NCBI GenBank assembly: GCA_963170055.1
Contig: CAUJGJ010000135.1
Location: forward strand, 858,001 to 922,000
Direction: 5' to 3'
Length of the DNA stretch: 64,000 nt
Origin: Halisarca cf. caerulea
Taxonomy: Eukaryota > Porifera > Demospongiae > Chondrillida > Halisarcidae
Part shown: one piece after another, positions 43,821 to 54,600 of the stretch
Numbering within the stretch: position 1 is the first letter of the stretch
Layout: each line of letters starts with the position of its first letter
Notes under the pieces: generated by a model
What the model saw: the letters and a program-made list of their open reading frames with translations, nothing else
Databases searched by the model: none
Told to the model about the DNA's origin: nothing
Made by a program: the position numbers and the translations under genes

Positions 43821-45835
43821 TCCCTCTGGAAAGACAGGCACTGCATTTGTCCATAAATTAGTCTGGTTATTTTGCTCTTATGGTGAAGTTTCTGCCATGG
43901 AGGGAGTTGCCTTGAAAGCTACAATGGTTCTCCCATCCCTCCTCCTACAAAAGCCCAATGCCAAATCCAAAACAAAGGAACACGTCAACTACCACAATCG
44001 TCACACTTAAACAGTGGTATAGAGGTGATGTGGAAGCTTTGACAGTGGAAAGCCGCTCCATTCAACAGCAACTAAACAGAGTAACTAGCCATTACACCTC
44101 CAAAACAGATGGTGAACTTGCTTGCACTTTTGAAAAATTGATGTTTGAGGGCAAAGTGAAAGCTGTGCTACGTCTTATCACTCAGAATACCAACAGTGGT
44201 GCACTTCACTTGAACACGGATATCAAAGATGCGCGTGTGAGTTTATAAACACTCACCCAGACAACCTGCAGTACCAGATGCCATTTTGACTAGCAATTCA
44301 AGACCAGACATACATCCTGTTGTTTTTGATGCTATCGATGGTAACTTGATCCGTGAGTCAGCTCTCAGATCAGATGGTGCAGCTGGCACATCAAGCCTTG
44401 ATACTGAAGCCTGGAAGCGCCTCTGCTGTTCTTTCAAGTCCGCCTCTGCAGACCTCTGTGATACTTCAGCCTTGGAGGCCTGTCAGATTTGCTCTTCACA
44501 TGTAGATCCATCTGCTCTTCAACCATTCACTGCCTGCCACCTGATTACCCTGGACATGTGTTCTGGGGTCAGGCCCATCGGTATTGGGGAAGTAATCCGA
44601 GGATAATTGGTAAGGCTATCATCTCTATCACCAAAAGCGACATCCAGGCAGTGATGGGCTCATTGCAGCTTTGTGCAGGCCAGGAGGCTGGCTGTGAGGC
44701 TGCATTGCATGCAATGAAACATGTGCTCGAATCCCCATACACTGATGCTATCATCCTAGTAGATGCAACCAACGCGTTCAATACTTTGCACTGAGAAGTT
44801 GCTCAAAGGAACATCCATCAATTGTGTCCCTCAATTGCTAAGGTATTGATCAACACTTACCATGAAGATGCACAGCTTTACATTCAAGGAGAATCTAGAG
44901 CCTCCCAGGGGGAAACCACACAGGGGGACCCTCTTGCCATGGGTATGTATGGCCTTGTAGTAATCCCTCTCATACGCAAGTTAACAAAGGAATGAATGCA
45001 GTAGGTATCGTTCGCAGATGATGCCACTGCATGCAGGTGGTCAGTTACCCCTTCTTCAAGAATGGTGGGATCACCTGCAGTTGATTGGTCCTGACTATAG
45101 CTATCACCCAAATGACTTAAAAACTTGGCTGATTGTAAATGATGACAAGTTAGAAGCTGCCACTGCTGCCTTTGAGGGCACAGTAGTGAATATCACAAGC
45201 CAGGAGAGAAGACATCTCAGTGCTGCAGTGAGTGTCCTCATAAAGACATCTCAGTGCAGTACACGAGAACATTTGTTGAGGAATATGTTCAACCCAACGT
45301 ATTTGGTTGATTAAGTGGAACGTCTATCCTTGACAGCAAACACTCATCCTCATGCATCAAGTTGGCTGTCCAGTCTGCCAAAGGATGAGCATGGCTTTGC
45401 TCTGCATAAGAGAGCTTTCCGTGATGCCCTCTGCCTGCGCTATGGATGGCAACCTGTACACCTGTCCTGTCTTTGTATTTGTGGTAAGAGCTTTTCATGC
45501 AGTGGAGCATGCCTTGAGTTGTCCAAGCAATGGTCTTCATTCAGTGAGGCACAATGAGTTATGAGACATCACTGCCCAATGCCTCACTGAAGTACGTACG
45601 TATATGCCATGGAGTTAGTGTCAAACCCTCTCTACAAGCCCTGTCTGATAGCAAACAGGGATGATGGAGCCCGTCTTGATGTTGTGGCGGATGGTTTTTT
45701 GGAAGGAAATACAGAAAGTGTAGTCTTTGATGTCATGGTTTTTAATCCCTTAGCACCAAGCCACAAGAACTCCCCTCAAGACAATGCTACAGAAAAAATG
45801 AACAAGAGAAGACGCATGTGGGACATGTTCAGATT
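43821..45835 (+). pseudogene. FADDATA-type retrotransposon, decayed
   Basis: The coding match begins near 43821 (IPSGKTGTAFVHKL ... LPSLLLQKPNAKSKTKEH) and continues through frameshifts. Reverse transcriptase blocks: SDGAAGTSSLD, GVRPIGIGEVIR (44563), LQLCAGQEAGCEAALHAM (44662), a DAIILVDATNAFN block (44746), GETTQGDPLAMGMY (44911) and catalytic SFADDATA (45010). The C-terminal block DGARLDVVADG ... VVFDVMVFNPLAPS (45660-45760) resembles a PD-(D/E)XK-type nuclease region. Stops at 44792 and 44993 and several frameshifts inactivate it. The 3' end is lost near 45835. Such elements are frequent in cnidarians and other marine invertebrates; the family name is not assigned. Confidence 0.85.
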
Positions 45836-46345
45836 TGTTATGATAACGCTCCTGAGTTTGCATAGTGATGAAATATTATATTTCGGCGCCTATAAGTTAT
45901 TAGTCACGCATTTATCTCGTGATTTAGGCTGATATTCGGGCGTATACCAGTGCCAAATCCACGTTTAGTGACGTTTTGTGTCGTCACGGTTGCTGTGTCA
46001 CATGCTCGCTTGTGACCGAACTGAAAATTCTTCGGAATTTTAGTTTTCGACTGGGTGATGCATGAGGGAACAAGCTAGAGGCAGTTTTTTGGTGCCAACT
46101 TTGAGCCATCTGAAGGATACATTTCCATGTGGCAGCAAGGGAGCTTTAATTCCTGTCCCAAGTTATAGGCGCTTGAAGTTTGTCTTTTGAAGGCCAATAT
46201 TACAGATCTCAGCTTTGGAGAGGAATTGTCTTTGCTGCCGCATGGAAAAGTTAGTAAATGTTTTGCTATAGCGATTTATGTGAAAAAGGAGTCTTAAAAG
46301 TGCTCCATCATCTATCACCCTAAGCGTTTCACTTTTTAGTTGGGG
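45836..46345. other. No gene recognised
   Basis: Contains TGACGTTTTGTGTCGTCACG near 45970, an imperfect palindrome, and the CCATCTGAAGGATACA word shared with 43.2 kb. The relation to the inverted-repeat element that starts at 46346 is unclear. Confidence 0.3.
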
Positions 46346-46464
46346 CATGGCCAGCAATGAGGGACATTTCTGGGCGGAGCCTCAATTTATGTTTACCTAA
46401 GATGCTATGAATAATCAATGAATATTTGTGATTATTCAGTGTCGTAACCTAGGAAACTGGGAAA

Positions 46465-46602
46465 ATGGCATCTCAGGCAAGCTGGTCAAGGGAACCTCCT
46501 GGGTACTATTTACAGCTTTTAGCTGGATATTTAGAATCTGTAGATGACGAAGAGGACGATAATGGGTTGGGACATGGAGACCCTGATGTATTTGAAGTGT
46601 AG
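46465..46602 (+). CDS. Small acidic open frame in the 46.3-48.0 kb element
   Basis: 45 codons, MASQASWSREPPGYYLQLLA followed by an acidic run ESVDDEEDD. The start context AAAATGG is favourable. The frame stays open after the TAG to a donor-like AAGGTAGGC, so it may be a first exon with a stop mutation. The product is unknown. Confidence 0.3.
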   Translation: MASQASWSREPPGYYLQLLAGYLESVDDEEDDNGLGHGDPDVFEV

Positions 46603-47016
46603 CGGCTGGTTTCCTCCAGGAAGAGCCACAATCGTAAGGTAGGCTCAGGCTACCATTGTCGTGTACACTGAATATTTGGTGTAATGCGAGGGATACCCTA
46701 AGGAGGATGCCACATGGGTGTACCAGCCTCACATTACGTCTGACGGCATCAAGTGAGTAGCTTACAAGTGTTAATGTACTTCGCAACTCCTCGGTATTAT
46801 TGTGGGCTTTCCTACGTATATTATAGAGATTTCAAGTGTCCTCATCCCGATGAAAGAGCTGTTTGGATATTGTATCCAGTTTAGCTGTACATTTTAATGA
46901 TTCAGAAGGCTTAAGTAATGGATATTGCATGACTTATTCTTTAAGTAGAAGTAAACAGTGATGACTTTAGGTTTTTATTTAATGGTAAAGGTGTTAAGGA
47001 TGGTACTAGACTTGGA

Positions 47017-47349
47017 TTGGCTTATGGTAGAGATGATTTTTGTACTAAGTATTTTCGTTCAGCTATCTTTTCTGCACATACTAAGCATGGTATCTGTTAC
47101 ACTGTAGATTTCCCCTTACACATGAAGCATCGTGTTGTAACCACATACACTTACAAGTCACCAACTTTTACAAACACTCATGATTCCACCCTACTTAAAA
47201 CCCCACATGCTTTTCAAGAGATTGTTTCTGTTCAAATTGTAAGAAAATTTGCTCACCAATTGCAGTTATTGTGGCGCTTCACCATGACCCTCTTATACTA
47301 TGCCACTTATTTTATATTACATATTGGTGTATGTTTATGTATAAATTAG
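47017..47349 (+). CDS. Hypothetical 110-codon frame in the 46.3-48.0 kb element
   Basis: The frame stays open upstream to about 46980 (NGKGVKDGTRLG), so the ATG is not necessarily the start. It reads like coding sequence (YGRDDFCTKYFRSAIFSAH) and then passes into a hydrophobic tail. No family recognised; it may be a remnant of the element's gene. Confidence 0.3.
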   Translation: MAYGRDDFCTKYFRSAIFSAHTKHGICYTVDFPLHMKHRVVTTYTYKSPTFTNTHDSTLLKTPHAFQEIVSVQIVRKFAHQLQLLWRFTMTLLYYATYFILHIGVCLCIN

Positions 47350-47961
47350 TATAGGCCCAACTTGGAGACCATACTAAATCAAGTTGCACCTTTTAGCTGC
47401 AAAACAAACAGTTTAAGCCATTTCTGAACTCATTTTACCCTTTGCCATGTGTTGGTATATCATTTGTGAGAAAAGTGGCATGTGATAGTTTATCCCATAG
47501 GATTATTCGAGGTTTTTTGCAGCCTTCAGGAAGTAGTGAAACTCCATGCATGGTGATGATTGTTAGCCAAGATGTAGTATAACTATTGATCTCCAAAATA
47601 TCAGATATACTTTTTGATTTAAAGTATTATCTTCAAGAAATCATCTGCACAAAACATAAAAATTGAATAGTTTACATAAGTTTGTATTGTTAATGAGATC
47701 ATTTATACAGCGTGATCCCACACTTCTTGAAAGGGCTCAGGAAGTCCCAGGAATGCTCTGATGATGACACATTGCATATCATATGAAAGCGGCGACACAG
47801 AAGAACATAATATAAAATATACTTTTGCATAACATCAATTTGAAGGAAGATATACCAAGACATAGCTTAAGTCCCCGTAGAAACACATATAAATTCAAGG
47901 CGATTTTTAATGAGATTCATTATGTGGTTAAGGTGTGGAATGTCCCTCATTGCTGGCCATG

Positions 47962-48576
47962 GCTAGTAAAACCTTAGTTACTTCTGCGCGCTTGAAGCAG
48001 GTCTTTCAAAAGGGTAATCGTCGAAACACTTATGTGTCTCCCTACATGTTAAGCCTACGTTTGACGCTCTGAAGCTTCTGCAAGTTGAGAACAGAAGCTG
48101 TAAAAAAGACCGAAATTTTCACACCTTCGAATTAGCGCGGACATGTCCCACATGCGGAGGAGGGCATACAATCAAAGGATCAGAGAAGTGGAGCATAGCT
48201 TATTCTCTCCTTTAGTACCATAGGACCCATTCAATGAATCCACTTCGGATGGAAGGGGTCCTACGACCACTACAGTCTACAGACGCCTAGCTGCCATGAT
48301 TGCTGACAAGAGAAATGAGTCATCTAGTCGAACTCTGTTCTGGCTTATATGATGTCACAGTTTTTCACTACTGACATCAGCAGTTGCGCATGCCTGTTTA
48401 CGAGGTGCTCGCTCCCTGCTGGGACACCCTGAAAAATGCTCTGCTATTGATTTGGCCATGAATGAATGACGGGTTCCCAGTTTTCGCTGCTAACGTCGAA
48501 CTTTTGTAACTATCTCATTGTGTTTGTGATTAAAATGTACTGCCTGATGCATGACTTTATCATAATTACCTATCCT
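47962..48576. other. No gene recognised
   Basis: Mixed sequence without long frames. GGTCTTTCAAAAGGG near 48001 resembles 46177. Nothing else is supported. Confidence 0.3.
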
Positions 48577-49077
48577 CAGGGGCGTACAGAGGGGGGTTTC
48601 TGAGGTTTCAGCCTCTCAAAACTACCAAGACAAACAAAATAATGTGCTCTTTTAGACTAGATCCAGGGAACAAAGTAAAGCTTTGAAAAAAACAACTTTA
48701 GTAACAATTCTCAAATGTTGTATAAGGCTTAACTAACCAATGTAAGTCTCTAAATTCTCTTTTCAAATGAACGACAACGAAAACGGCCATTTTATTTGAC
48801 ATCATGTGACAAAAAATGATGTAATCATTAGGCCTATTGTGTTAGAATAGGCTTGTGGCTTTGCAAAAAGAATTTATATATATAATGACTGCAGTAATTA
48901 ACCATTTCTTATCATTTATGTACAATGTCTTGGTTTGAATATAATGATAATTATCAATATTAATCAAAATTTAATAGACTTATAATTAAATTTGCAAGAA
49001 TGATCGAGCGGCGCAGCAAAGCCCTCTTGTACTGGCTGGCTGGAAACCCTCCTACAAAAATCCTGGATACGCCCCTG
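48577..49077. mobile_element. hAT-like MITE, 501 bp
   Basis: The ends CAGGGGCGTACAGAGG and the inverted CAGGGGCGTATCCAGG are followed by further similar sequence. TATCCT stands directly before the left end and directly after the right end, a 6-bp repeat consistent with a target duplication (8 bp is usual for hAT). No coding frame. A lone similar end lies at 8393. Confidence 0.8.
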
Positions 49078-49680
49078 TATCCTATATTATATATTTGTAT
49101 CAGGCAGTGCGCATGTGTGCCTATTTCAATCATATTATGACTCTGCAACTATACGTTCACGAAAACCAGTCACCTGACGGCCAAGGGACTGTGGCTAAGA
49201 GTGCTTTGGATGACCAGTTTTCTTCTCAAAACGCAGAGATGAAAATCACCTGCTGAAGGGTGAGACTATACATTTCCCCAGTAGGGCCTCGTAAAGCTTG
49301 TTTTTTTGATTTTATGTGCATGTGTTTATGTCACATTTCTCTTAGAAGGACAGAGAAAACTGCACATCTCAGGAACAAAGTTGAATTTCTTGAGGCCCTA
49401 AAGTGATAAGTTAGCTACCTTTCCAAAGAACTCTTTGCTTGCCTCCACACAGTCTTTAAGTACTCTGCGTTTTGGGATGAAATTAAAATCATCTACGTCA
49501 AATCATTTCCAATAGTTTTCCTTAAAAACATTAGTTAGAAGTAAACGAAGTAAAGAAATAGGGGGTTGAATGGTCAAAAACTATATCTTCTTTTCGCCAC
49601 ACTATCCATTGCACATGAAGAAAAAGGGGGTAAATGTTTGACCAACATTTTGAAGTTCCCTCTATGTGCACACAACTCAC
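49078..49680. other. No gene recognised
   Basis: Contains ACCTGCTGAAGGGTGAGAC (49248), related to the repeat word at 43.2 kb. No frames or ends of note. Confidence 0.3.
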
Positions 49681-49689
49681 CTGCATAAG

Positions 49690-50210
49690 GGTACCCATGC
49701 ACTTCAGACAATTAAGTTGGTATTAAGGGACCCGATAAAACCAATAAATACTATTGTAGTTATTGTGATACTGCAACAACAGTACCAAGCTGATCACGCT
49801 GCTCTGCGCATGGGTGTGTCAATCTGGACTTTTGTGGAAAACCAGACCACTTCGGACATGTTAGTATTGAGGGGTGGACCCAATATACCCAATAGCTCTT
49901 GTGATAATACAACAACAGTACCAAGCTGATCACGCTGTTCAGTGTATGGGTGTGTCAATCTGAACTTTTGCAAGTTTGTAATAACACAATGAAACTGATC
50001 ATGCTCCATGGGTGCGACTATGTGGATGCAACTATATACATTGTAGTTCTTAAGCTAATGTATATAAACAGTATGAACTTGATCACACACACACAATGGG
50101 TGTGACCATCTGGAATCAGCCACATTGTAGTTATATATTTAGTAACATAGGTGTGCACGCCAATATGGGTGCAATTGCATTCATTGGCCTTTGTTATAAT
50201 CATATTCATA
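49690..50210. repeat. Degenerate tandem repeat, about four copies
   Basis: Units contain CTGATCACGCTG then ATGGGTGTGTCAATCTGGAC, and end with GTAGTTATTGTGATA-like sequence. Anchors at 49789, 49926, 49994 and 50079 give variable unit lengths of about 70-137 bp, so units are partly deleted. No coding content. Confidence 0.75.
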
Positions 50211-50559
50211 ACTAACAGGTGAGTTCACCTCTTGGGCGGGCTCACCTGCTATAATACTGTCACATTGTGTGCATGAAACACATGATTGAACACTTGTTGC
50301 AATTAGAAGCATTGTACCTTATTTTACTCTCTTATTTTACTCAGAATGTGTTACCCTGTATGCAGTATTCTCGAGACTAGAAGCACTGGGCAAATAACTT
50401 TATTACAGTTTGCAAATTAACAGGCAATTAACTCCAACCACTGATTCTGACTTACAGTAACATGACGTTAATCATCTCTTCACCATTTAATCTAGGTGCG
50501 AATTCGAAACCATTTATGAAACAAATTAATGAGGGGCATTCGAATGGGATAGGGTAAAG

Positions 50560-50775
50560 TGGGGTAACTTGGAACTCATGGGTAACTTGGAACAGCCTGA
50601 GGGCCTGTATCTTTGCTATGATTAAGCTGCTCAGCCATACTTGACACTGCTGAACGTCCAATACACAGAGACATTGCTGGGCAGAAATTGTACCTGTAGC
50701 CATAGATTCTGTGCTGTAGCCTATAACACTGCCTTCATACTCGGCCGTTCCAAGTTATCCAACTGTTCCAAGTTA
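50560..50775. mobile_element. MITE with doubled GGTAACTTGGAAC ends
   Basis: GGGGTAACTTGGAAC at 50560 and GGTAACTTGGAAC at 50581 face GTTCCAAGTTATCC at 50747 and GTTCCAAGTTAC at 50764. Each end therefore carries the motif twice, inverted between ends. About 216 bp, no coding frame. Exact borders and target duplication are unresolved. Confidence 0.7.
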
Positions 50776-51129
50776 CATCGCATTTTCTACATAATTTCGC
50801 TGTTTAAAGGAGTTTCTGTTGTATTGCTTAGCTGTAATGTGCTCAGTCCGAACAGTAACTTGTTCTATTTCAAATACTATAACTACGGATTAACTGACAA
50901 CCAATTCCGAAGCATGCAATTTAGCACACGATTTCAAATGATCACAAACACTTGTGAAGTGGGCCGACTAAAAATAACAGCTGGAACTCACGTTTGAACC
51001 TTCCAATTACCTTTTCTGTCAGCCAAGCTTGAAAACAAGGCAAAATTCGAAAGTGGCAACAGCAAGTATCACAGGAGCACGTGTAGCATAGCCTCGCTAT
51101 TAGTGACACTCCAACTTTGGGTCGGTGCT

Positions 51130-51487
51130 AAAAGGAACGAAATTAACGCGCTATTTTCCGGAACGCGTTAGTATGATAGCGAAGAGGGTCACGTGGCGAT
51201 TAGGGGGGGGTGGTACCATTCTTAGCAAAGATTACAAATAGATAGTGGGCCGCCTCAGTACGGCCCTGGAAATTCGAATCGCTTGAAAAATGTCGTATTT
51301 CACGAAACTAACGCTTCGCCCCATACCAAAAGACTCTTCGCTGACGAAATGAGGAGCAAACATTCCAATTTTGTCGAATTATAGCTGAGAATTTAGTACC
51401 GCCTTAACGTCCGATATGTTGTTGACACACTGAACCTCGTTAGTAATAATTACGTTCCGGAAAATAGCGCGTTAATTTCGTTCCTTA
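51130..51487. mobile_element. MITE with 34-bp perfect inverted repeats
   Basis: AAGGAACGAAATTAACGCGC and the following CTATTTTCCGGAACG are exactly mirrored at 51453-51487. TA lies next to the ends, so a TA target is possible. Inside, GTGGGCCGCCTCAGTACGGC can form a hairpin. A second diverged copy lies at 59570-59840. It abuts the 5' side of the LINE remnant at 51492. Confidence 0.85.
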
Positions 51488-51491
51488 CTCT

Positions 51492-53053
51492 TAGATTTAC
51501 TCAAAGCCCACCTGCAACACAAAAATTTACTGTATGCACTGCAATCGGGTTTTAGACAGGGTCATTCTACTCAATCTCTTCTGCTCAGGCTCACAGATTC
51601 CTGGTACAAATCTTTGGACAATGGTGATTATGTGGTGTTGTGTTTTTGGACATATCCAAAGCATTTGATACTGTGAACCATCAGCTCTTACTGCATAAGC
51701 TACGAACGTATTTGACGTGTCGTATCCAACTAGTTGTAAGTCTTCACTTTTGTTCTTTCAAGACTTTTTAATGAAGATGCCAGACAAAGCACGTAGGCCC
51801 ACACGGTATGTTTCTTATATTGACATTCTCAACTCAAAGTGATCCATTTCTTTATTTTATGTCAACACTCTCAACTTTTATATTTTCCTTTTCTATTTTT
51901 TTGTTTGTACTTTCCTATTTGCTGTCATTGCAGCAACAATACTAATATCTGGTCCAATCTCACTGTGAATCAAGTTTAATTATCAAATTAAAAAGCATAA
52001 TAGAAATGACACAGTGCATGTAGAAATGACACACGTATAATATGTGACACATTTGTCATATTAGCACATTTAGGGATGACACACGTGTTGGGTGTGTTGT
52101 TTTCTGGGACAATGGACTGACACACATTCATGTGTCAATAGGACACGCTAGTTTTTACTGTGCATCTTTGTGTCAGCTTCTGCAGTCATACCTTCATCAA
52201 CGAAATCAGGTAGTTCTTGCCAATGGATCTCGCTCTGATTCTGGTGATACTCCTTCTGGTGTGCCTCAAGGCTCCATTCTTGGACCTATCCGCTTTTCTA
52301 TGTTTATCAACGATCTTCCTGAGCTGTTGTTAATTCAACTATTACTACTGCCTTTTTTGCCGACTACTCGACTTTCTCTGCTCCTGGTAATAATGTAGCT
52401 ACAGTTGAGAGTCAAATGAATTCAGCCTTGTGTGCGGTGAATTTTTGGATGAGACAGAACTGTCTGGAAGTGAATCGTTTGAAGACTAAATGCATGCTGC
52501 ATTGCTGATCCATTCCAGCAGGAGATCACCCCCTCCTCTAAACATTGTCTTTGATGGCTCCTCCATTGACCAAGTTCGGAATTCAAGCTGCTCGGTGTTA
52601 CTGTTGATGATAATCTTAGGTGGAGTCACCACATTGACAAGATTCTGAAGCCTATATTAGCAAGAACATCAATCTATTATGTATAGACTCTCAAGATTTC
52701 TTTCTAGAAAAGCCTTGATAACCTTTTACTTCTCTAAGATTGCTTCATATTTTAATTATTGTTCCCTTGTTTGGAGTAACTGTACTGCCGCAGATGCCAA
52801 ACGACTGCAACTAGCCCAGAACTTTGCCGCTAGAGTCATCCTGAAGCGTCCAAAGTCCGCTTCAGCAACTGATGCACTAATCCAACTAGGCTGGATGTCA
52901 CTTGATAAAGTCAGGAATGTCTACCTCCGACGCCTACTGCATTCTGTTAAGAATGGAAGTGCTACACCAATTATTTGTGCATTGGTGGACCCTATTGTGA
53001 ACTGTCACTGCTACTCAACAAGGGCTTCTTCTAAGAAATGTTTGTACATTTAA
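51492..53053 (+). pseudogene. CR1/L2/jockey-like LINE reverse transcriptase, decayed
   Basis: QSGFRQGHSTQSLL (51541), then a frameshift, then SKAFDT and VNHQLLLHKLRTY. The code is interrupted from about 51718 to 52128 by unrelated sequence, then resumes with LLQSYLHQRNQVVLANGSRS and GVPQGSILGPIRFSMFINDL (52259). The active site reads FADYST, with the second Asp lost. Thumb and C-terminal parts follow (CSLVWSNCTAADAKRLQLAQ, 52763) to a stop at 53053. Several frameshifts. No endonuclease or ORF1 part is present upstream, so the copy is 5'-truncated. The YxDD context and order of blocks fit the jockey/CR1/L2 group. Confidence 0.88.
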
Positions 53054-53317
53054 AGTATGCACTAATTTCGGGAAATCTGCCATATCATTCAGACTTGCCA
53101 AATTGTCCTTTAATTAATAATATTTTGTTCTGAATCATCAATAATATTCCTGTATGTATGTTATTTACCCTGTGATGTTGATTGATTTGTCTCATTCTTG
53201 TGTAGGTGTTTTGCTGCCTATGTTGATTGTTACTTTTTTTTCTTATCATGGCAACCCTGGAAATTAGCCTGCATTGGCTAAGTGGTTCCATTGTTATTAT
53301 GAAATGAAATGAAATGA
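53054..53317 (+). mobile_element. LINE 3' end with GAAAT repeats
   Basis: The sequence after the last RT codons ends in ATGAAATGAAATGAAATG (near 53300), a short simple repeat tail of the kind found at the 3' end of CR1/L2-type elements, which prime on such repeats. It marks the end of the element. Confidence 0.65.
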
Positions 53318-54600
53318 AAAGAACACTGTTAATGAGTAATGTACCTGGTTAGGAAGTACAAGGATATGATACCCAGGTGTACTCACTCACGAGGTTTGAC
53401 TGTATGTTATAGTTATCACCCAAGTATGAGGACACTAGCTGTAATAGATGCAAAACCGAGGCGAAGCAGAGGTAGAGTAACTGCTAATGTCCGAGTAAAT
53501 TGGGCGATAACTATTTTGTCTTCCATTCCCCTGACGTGTGTGCTCATTGTATGCATAATACAATACAATAGATCAAGATGGTAGTGACCACATTGTGGTG
53601 AGCTCAAGGAGTGAAGACCAGCGAAGTGTAGCTTGAGGAAATGACAACACTTGCACACACAGTCAACATGGGAGAAGAGAGAAGGGGAAAAATGACGTTG
53701 TGATATGAAAGACGAGAAGTAAATTTTGAGGATTGCAAGATGCCACTCCAGCCAGTCACTCGGACAGTAACTTCCACAAATCGTTGTGACATTTGTCATA
53801 AAGTGCTGGTGGAGTATTTTTCTCTTCTCTCTGGCCCTGCCAGAGCCTTGAATTTCTGGAGAACCAGTGGTTTCCTACAAACCGTTTTCAGTTCATTTTA
53901 AGGAACTCTGTGTCCGGGGTCTATAAACCCCATGTATTACTTCTATTGTTGCCGTATGCTGTGATTTTTAAATTTTTTGACAATAATAAGGTATTTCTCC
54001 CTAAGGTTGTTTTCACTTCAGAAGTAGTGTGAAGTATTAATTAATTAGTCTGGAAGCTACCACACGGATGATATGCATTCCCAGGGGTTGATAGCCAGAA
54101 TATCCCTAAATTACCATGATTAGCATAATGTAAAGAACTCATCACTGTTGTCAGTGACTTTCAAAAGAGGTTAAAAGTGAATAGGAGACATATATACCTA
54201 TATTATACCTTGAAATTATAAAATACCTTGTGCAACGAATCTCTGTTGCCATCCAGAGAGGGAATGCGGTTGCGGTCATGGGTTCCATGAAGCTGGACTT
54301 TACGCCAACATAGACTTCCATTGGGGAGGGATATTGGGTTATATACGTAGGTTGTATGTTGTAATGCATGCTTTATGTAATTATTTATCACTTTGGTGAT
54401 TGTCATCATTATTGTAATTATTATTAATTTGTCCTTTAAGTTATTTATTATTATTACTATTATTATTGTAGCATTCATTCAGTTATAGACTCATGTATCT
54501 TGAATACCATATTGTCTTAATAATAATAATATATATATATACTTACTAGTACTGAAGGACTTGATCACGGTCCATCTGCAGAGAAGGGCGGTAAGGACCT
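53318..54600. other. No gene recognised
   Basis: Minus-strand open frames at 53416-53799 and 54203-54478 have no recognisable domain and overlap no repeat I can name. A TTATTA-rich stretch lies at 54400-54470. No support for coding beyond open length. Confidence 0.3.

Larger units (their letters stand above)
46346..47961 (+). mobile_element. Possible element bounded by 23-bp inverted repeats
   Basis: CATGGCCAGCAATGAGGGAC (46346) and its complement (ending 47961) match exactly over 23 bp at a 1.6-kb distance, with weaker similarity outside. Inside, a plus-strand frame MASQASWSREPPGYY ... (46465-46602, 45 codons) has an acidic tail and, 40 bp past its TAG, a CGTAAGGTAGG donor-like site. A second frame is at 47017-47349. 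Neither has a known transposase motif. No target duplication was assigned; the repeats may be subterminal. Confidence 0.5.

Noticed and set aside
54203..54478. Minus-strand frame at 54.2-54.5 kb as an exon
   Set aside because: Open length only; no domain, no supporting splice pair and AT-rich low-complexity surroundings.
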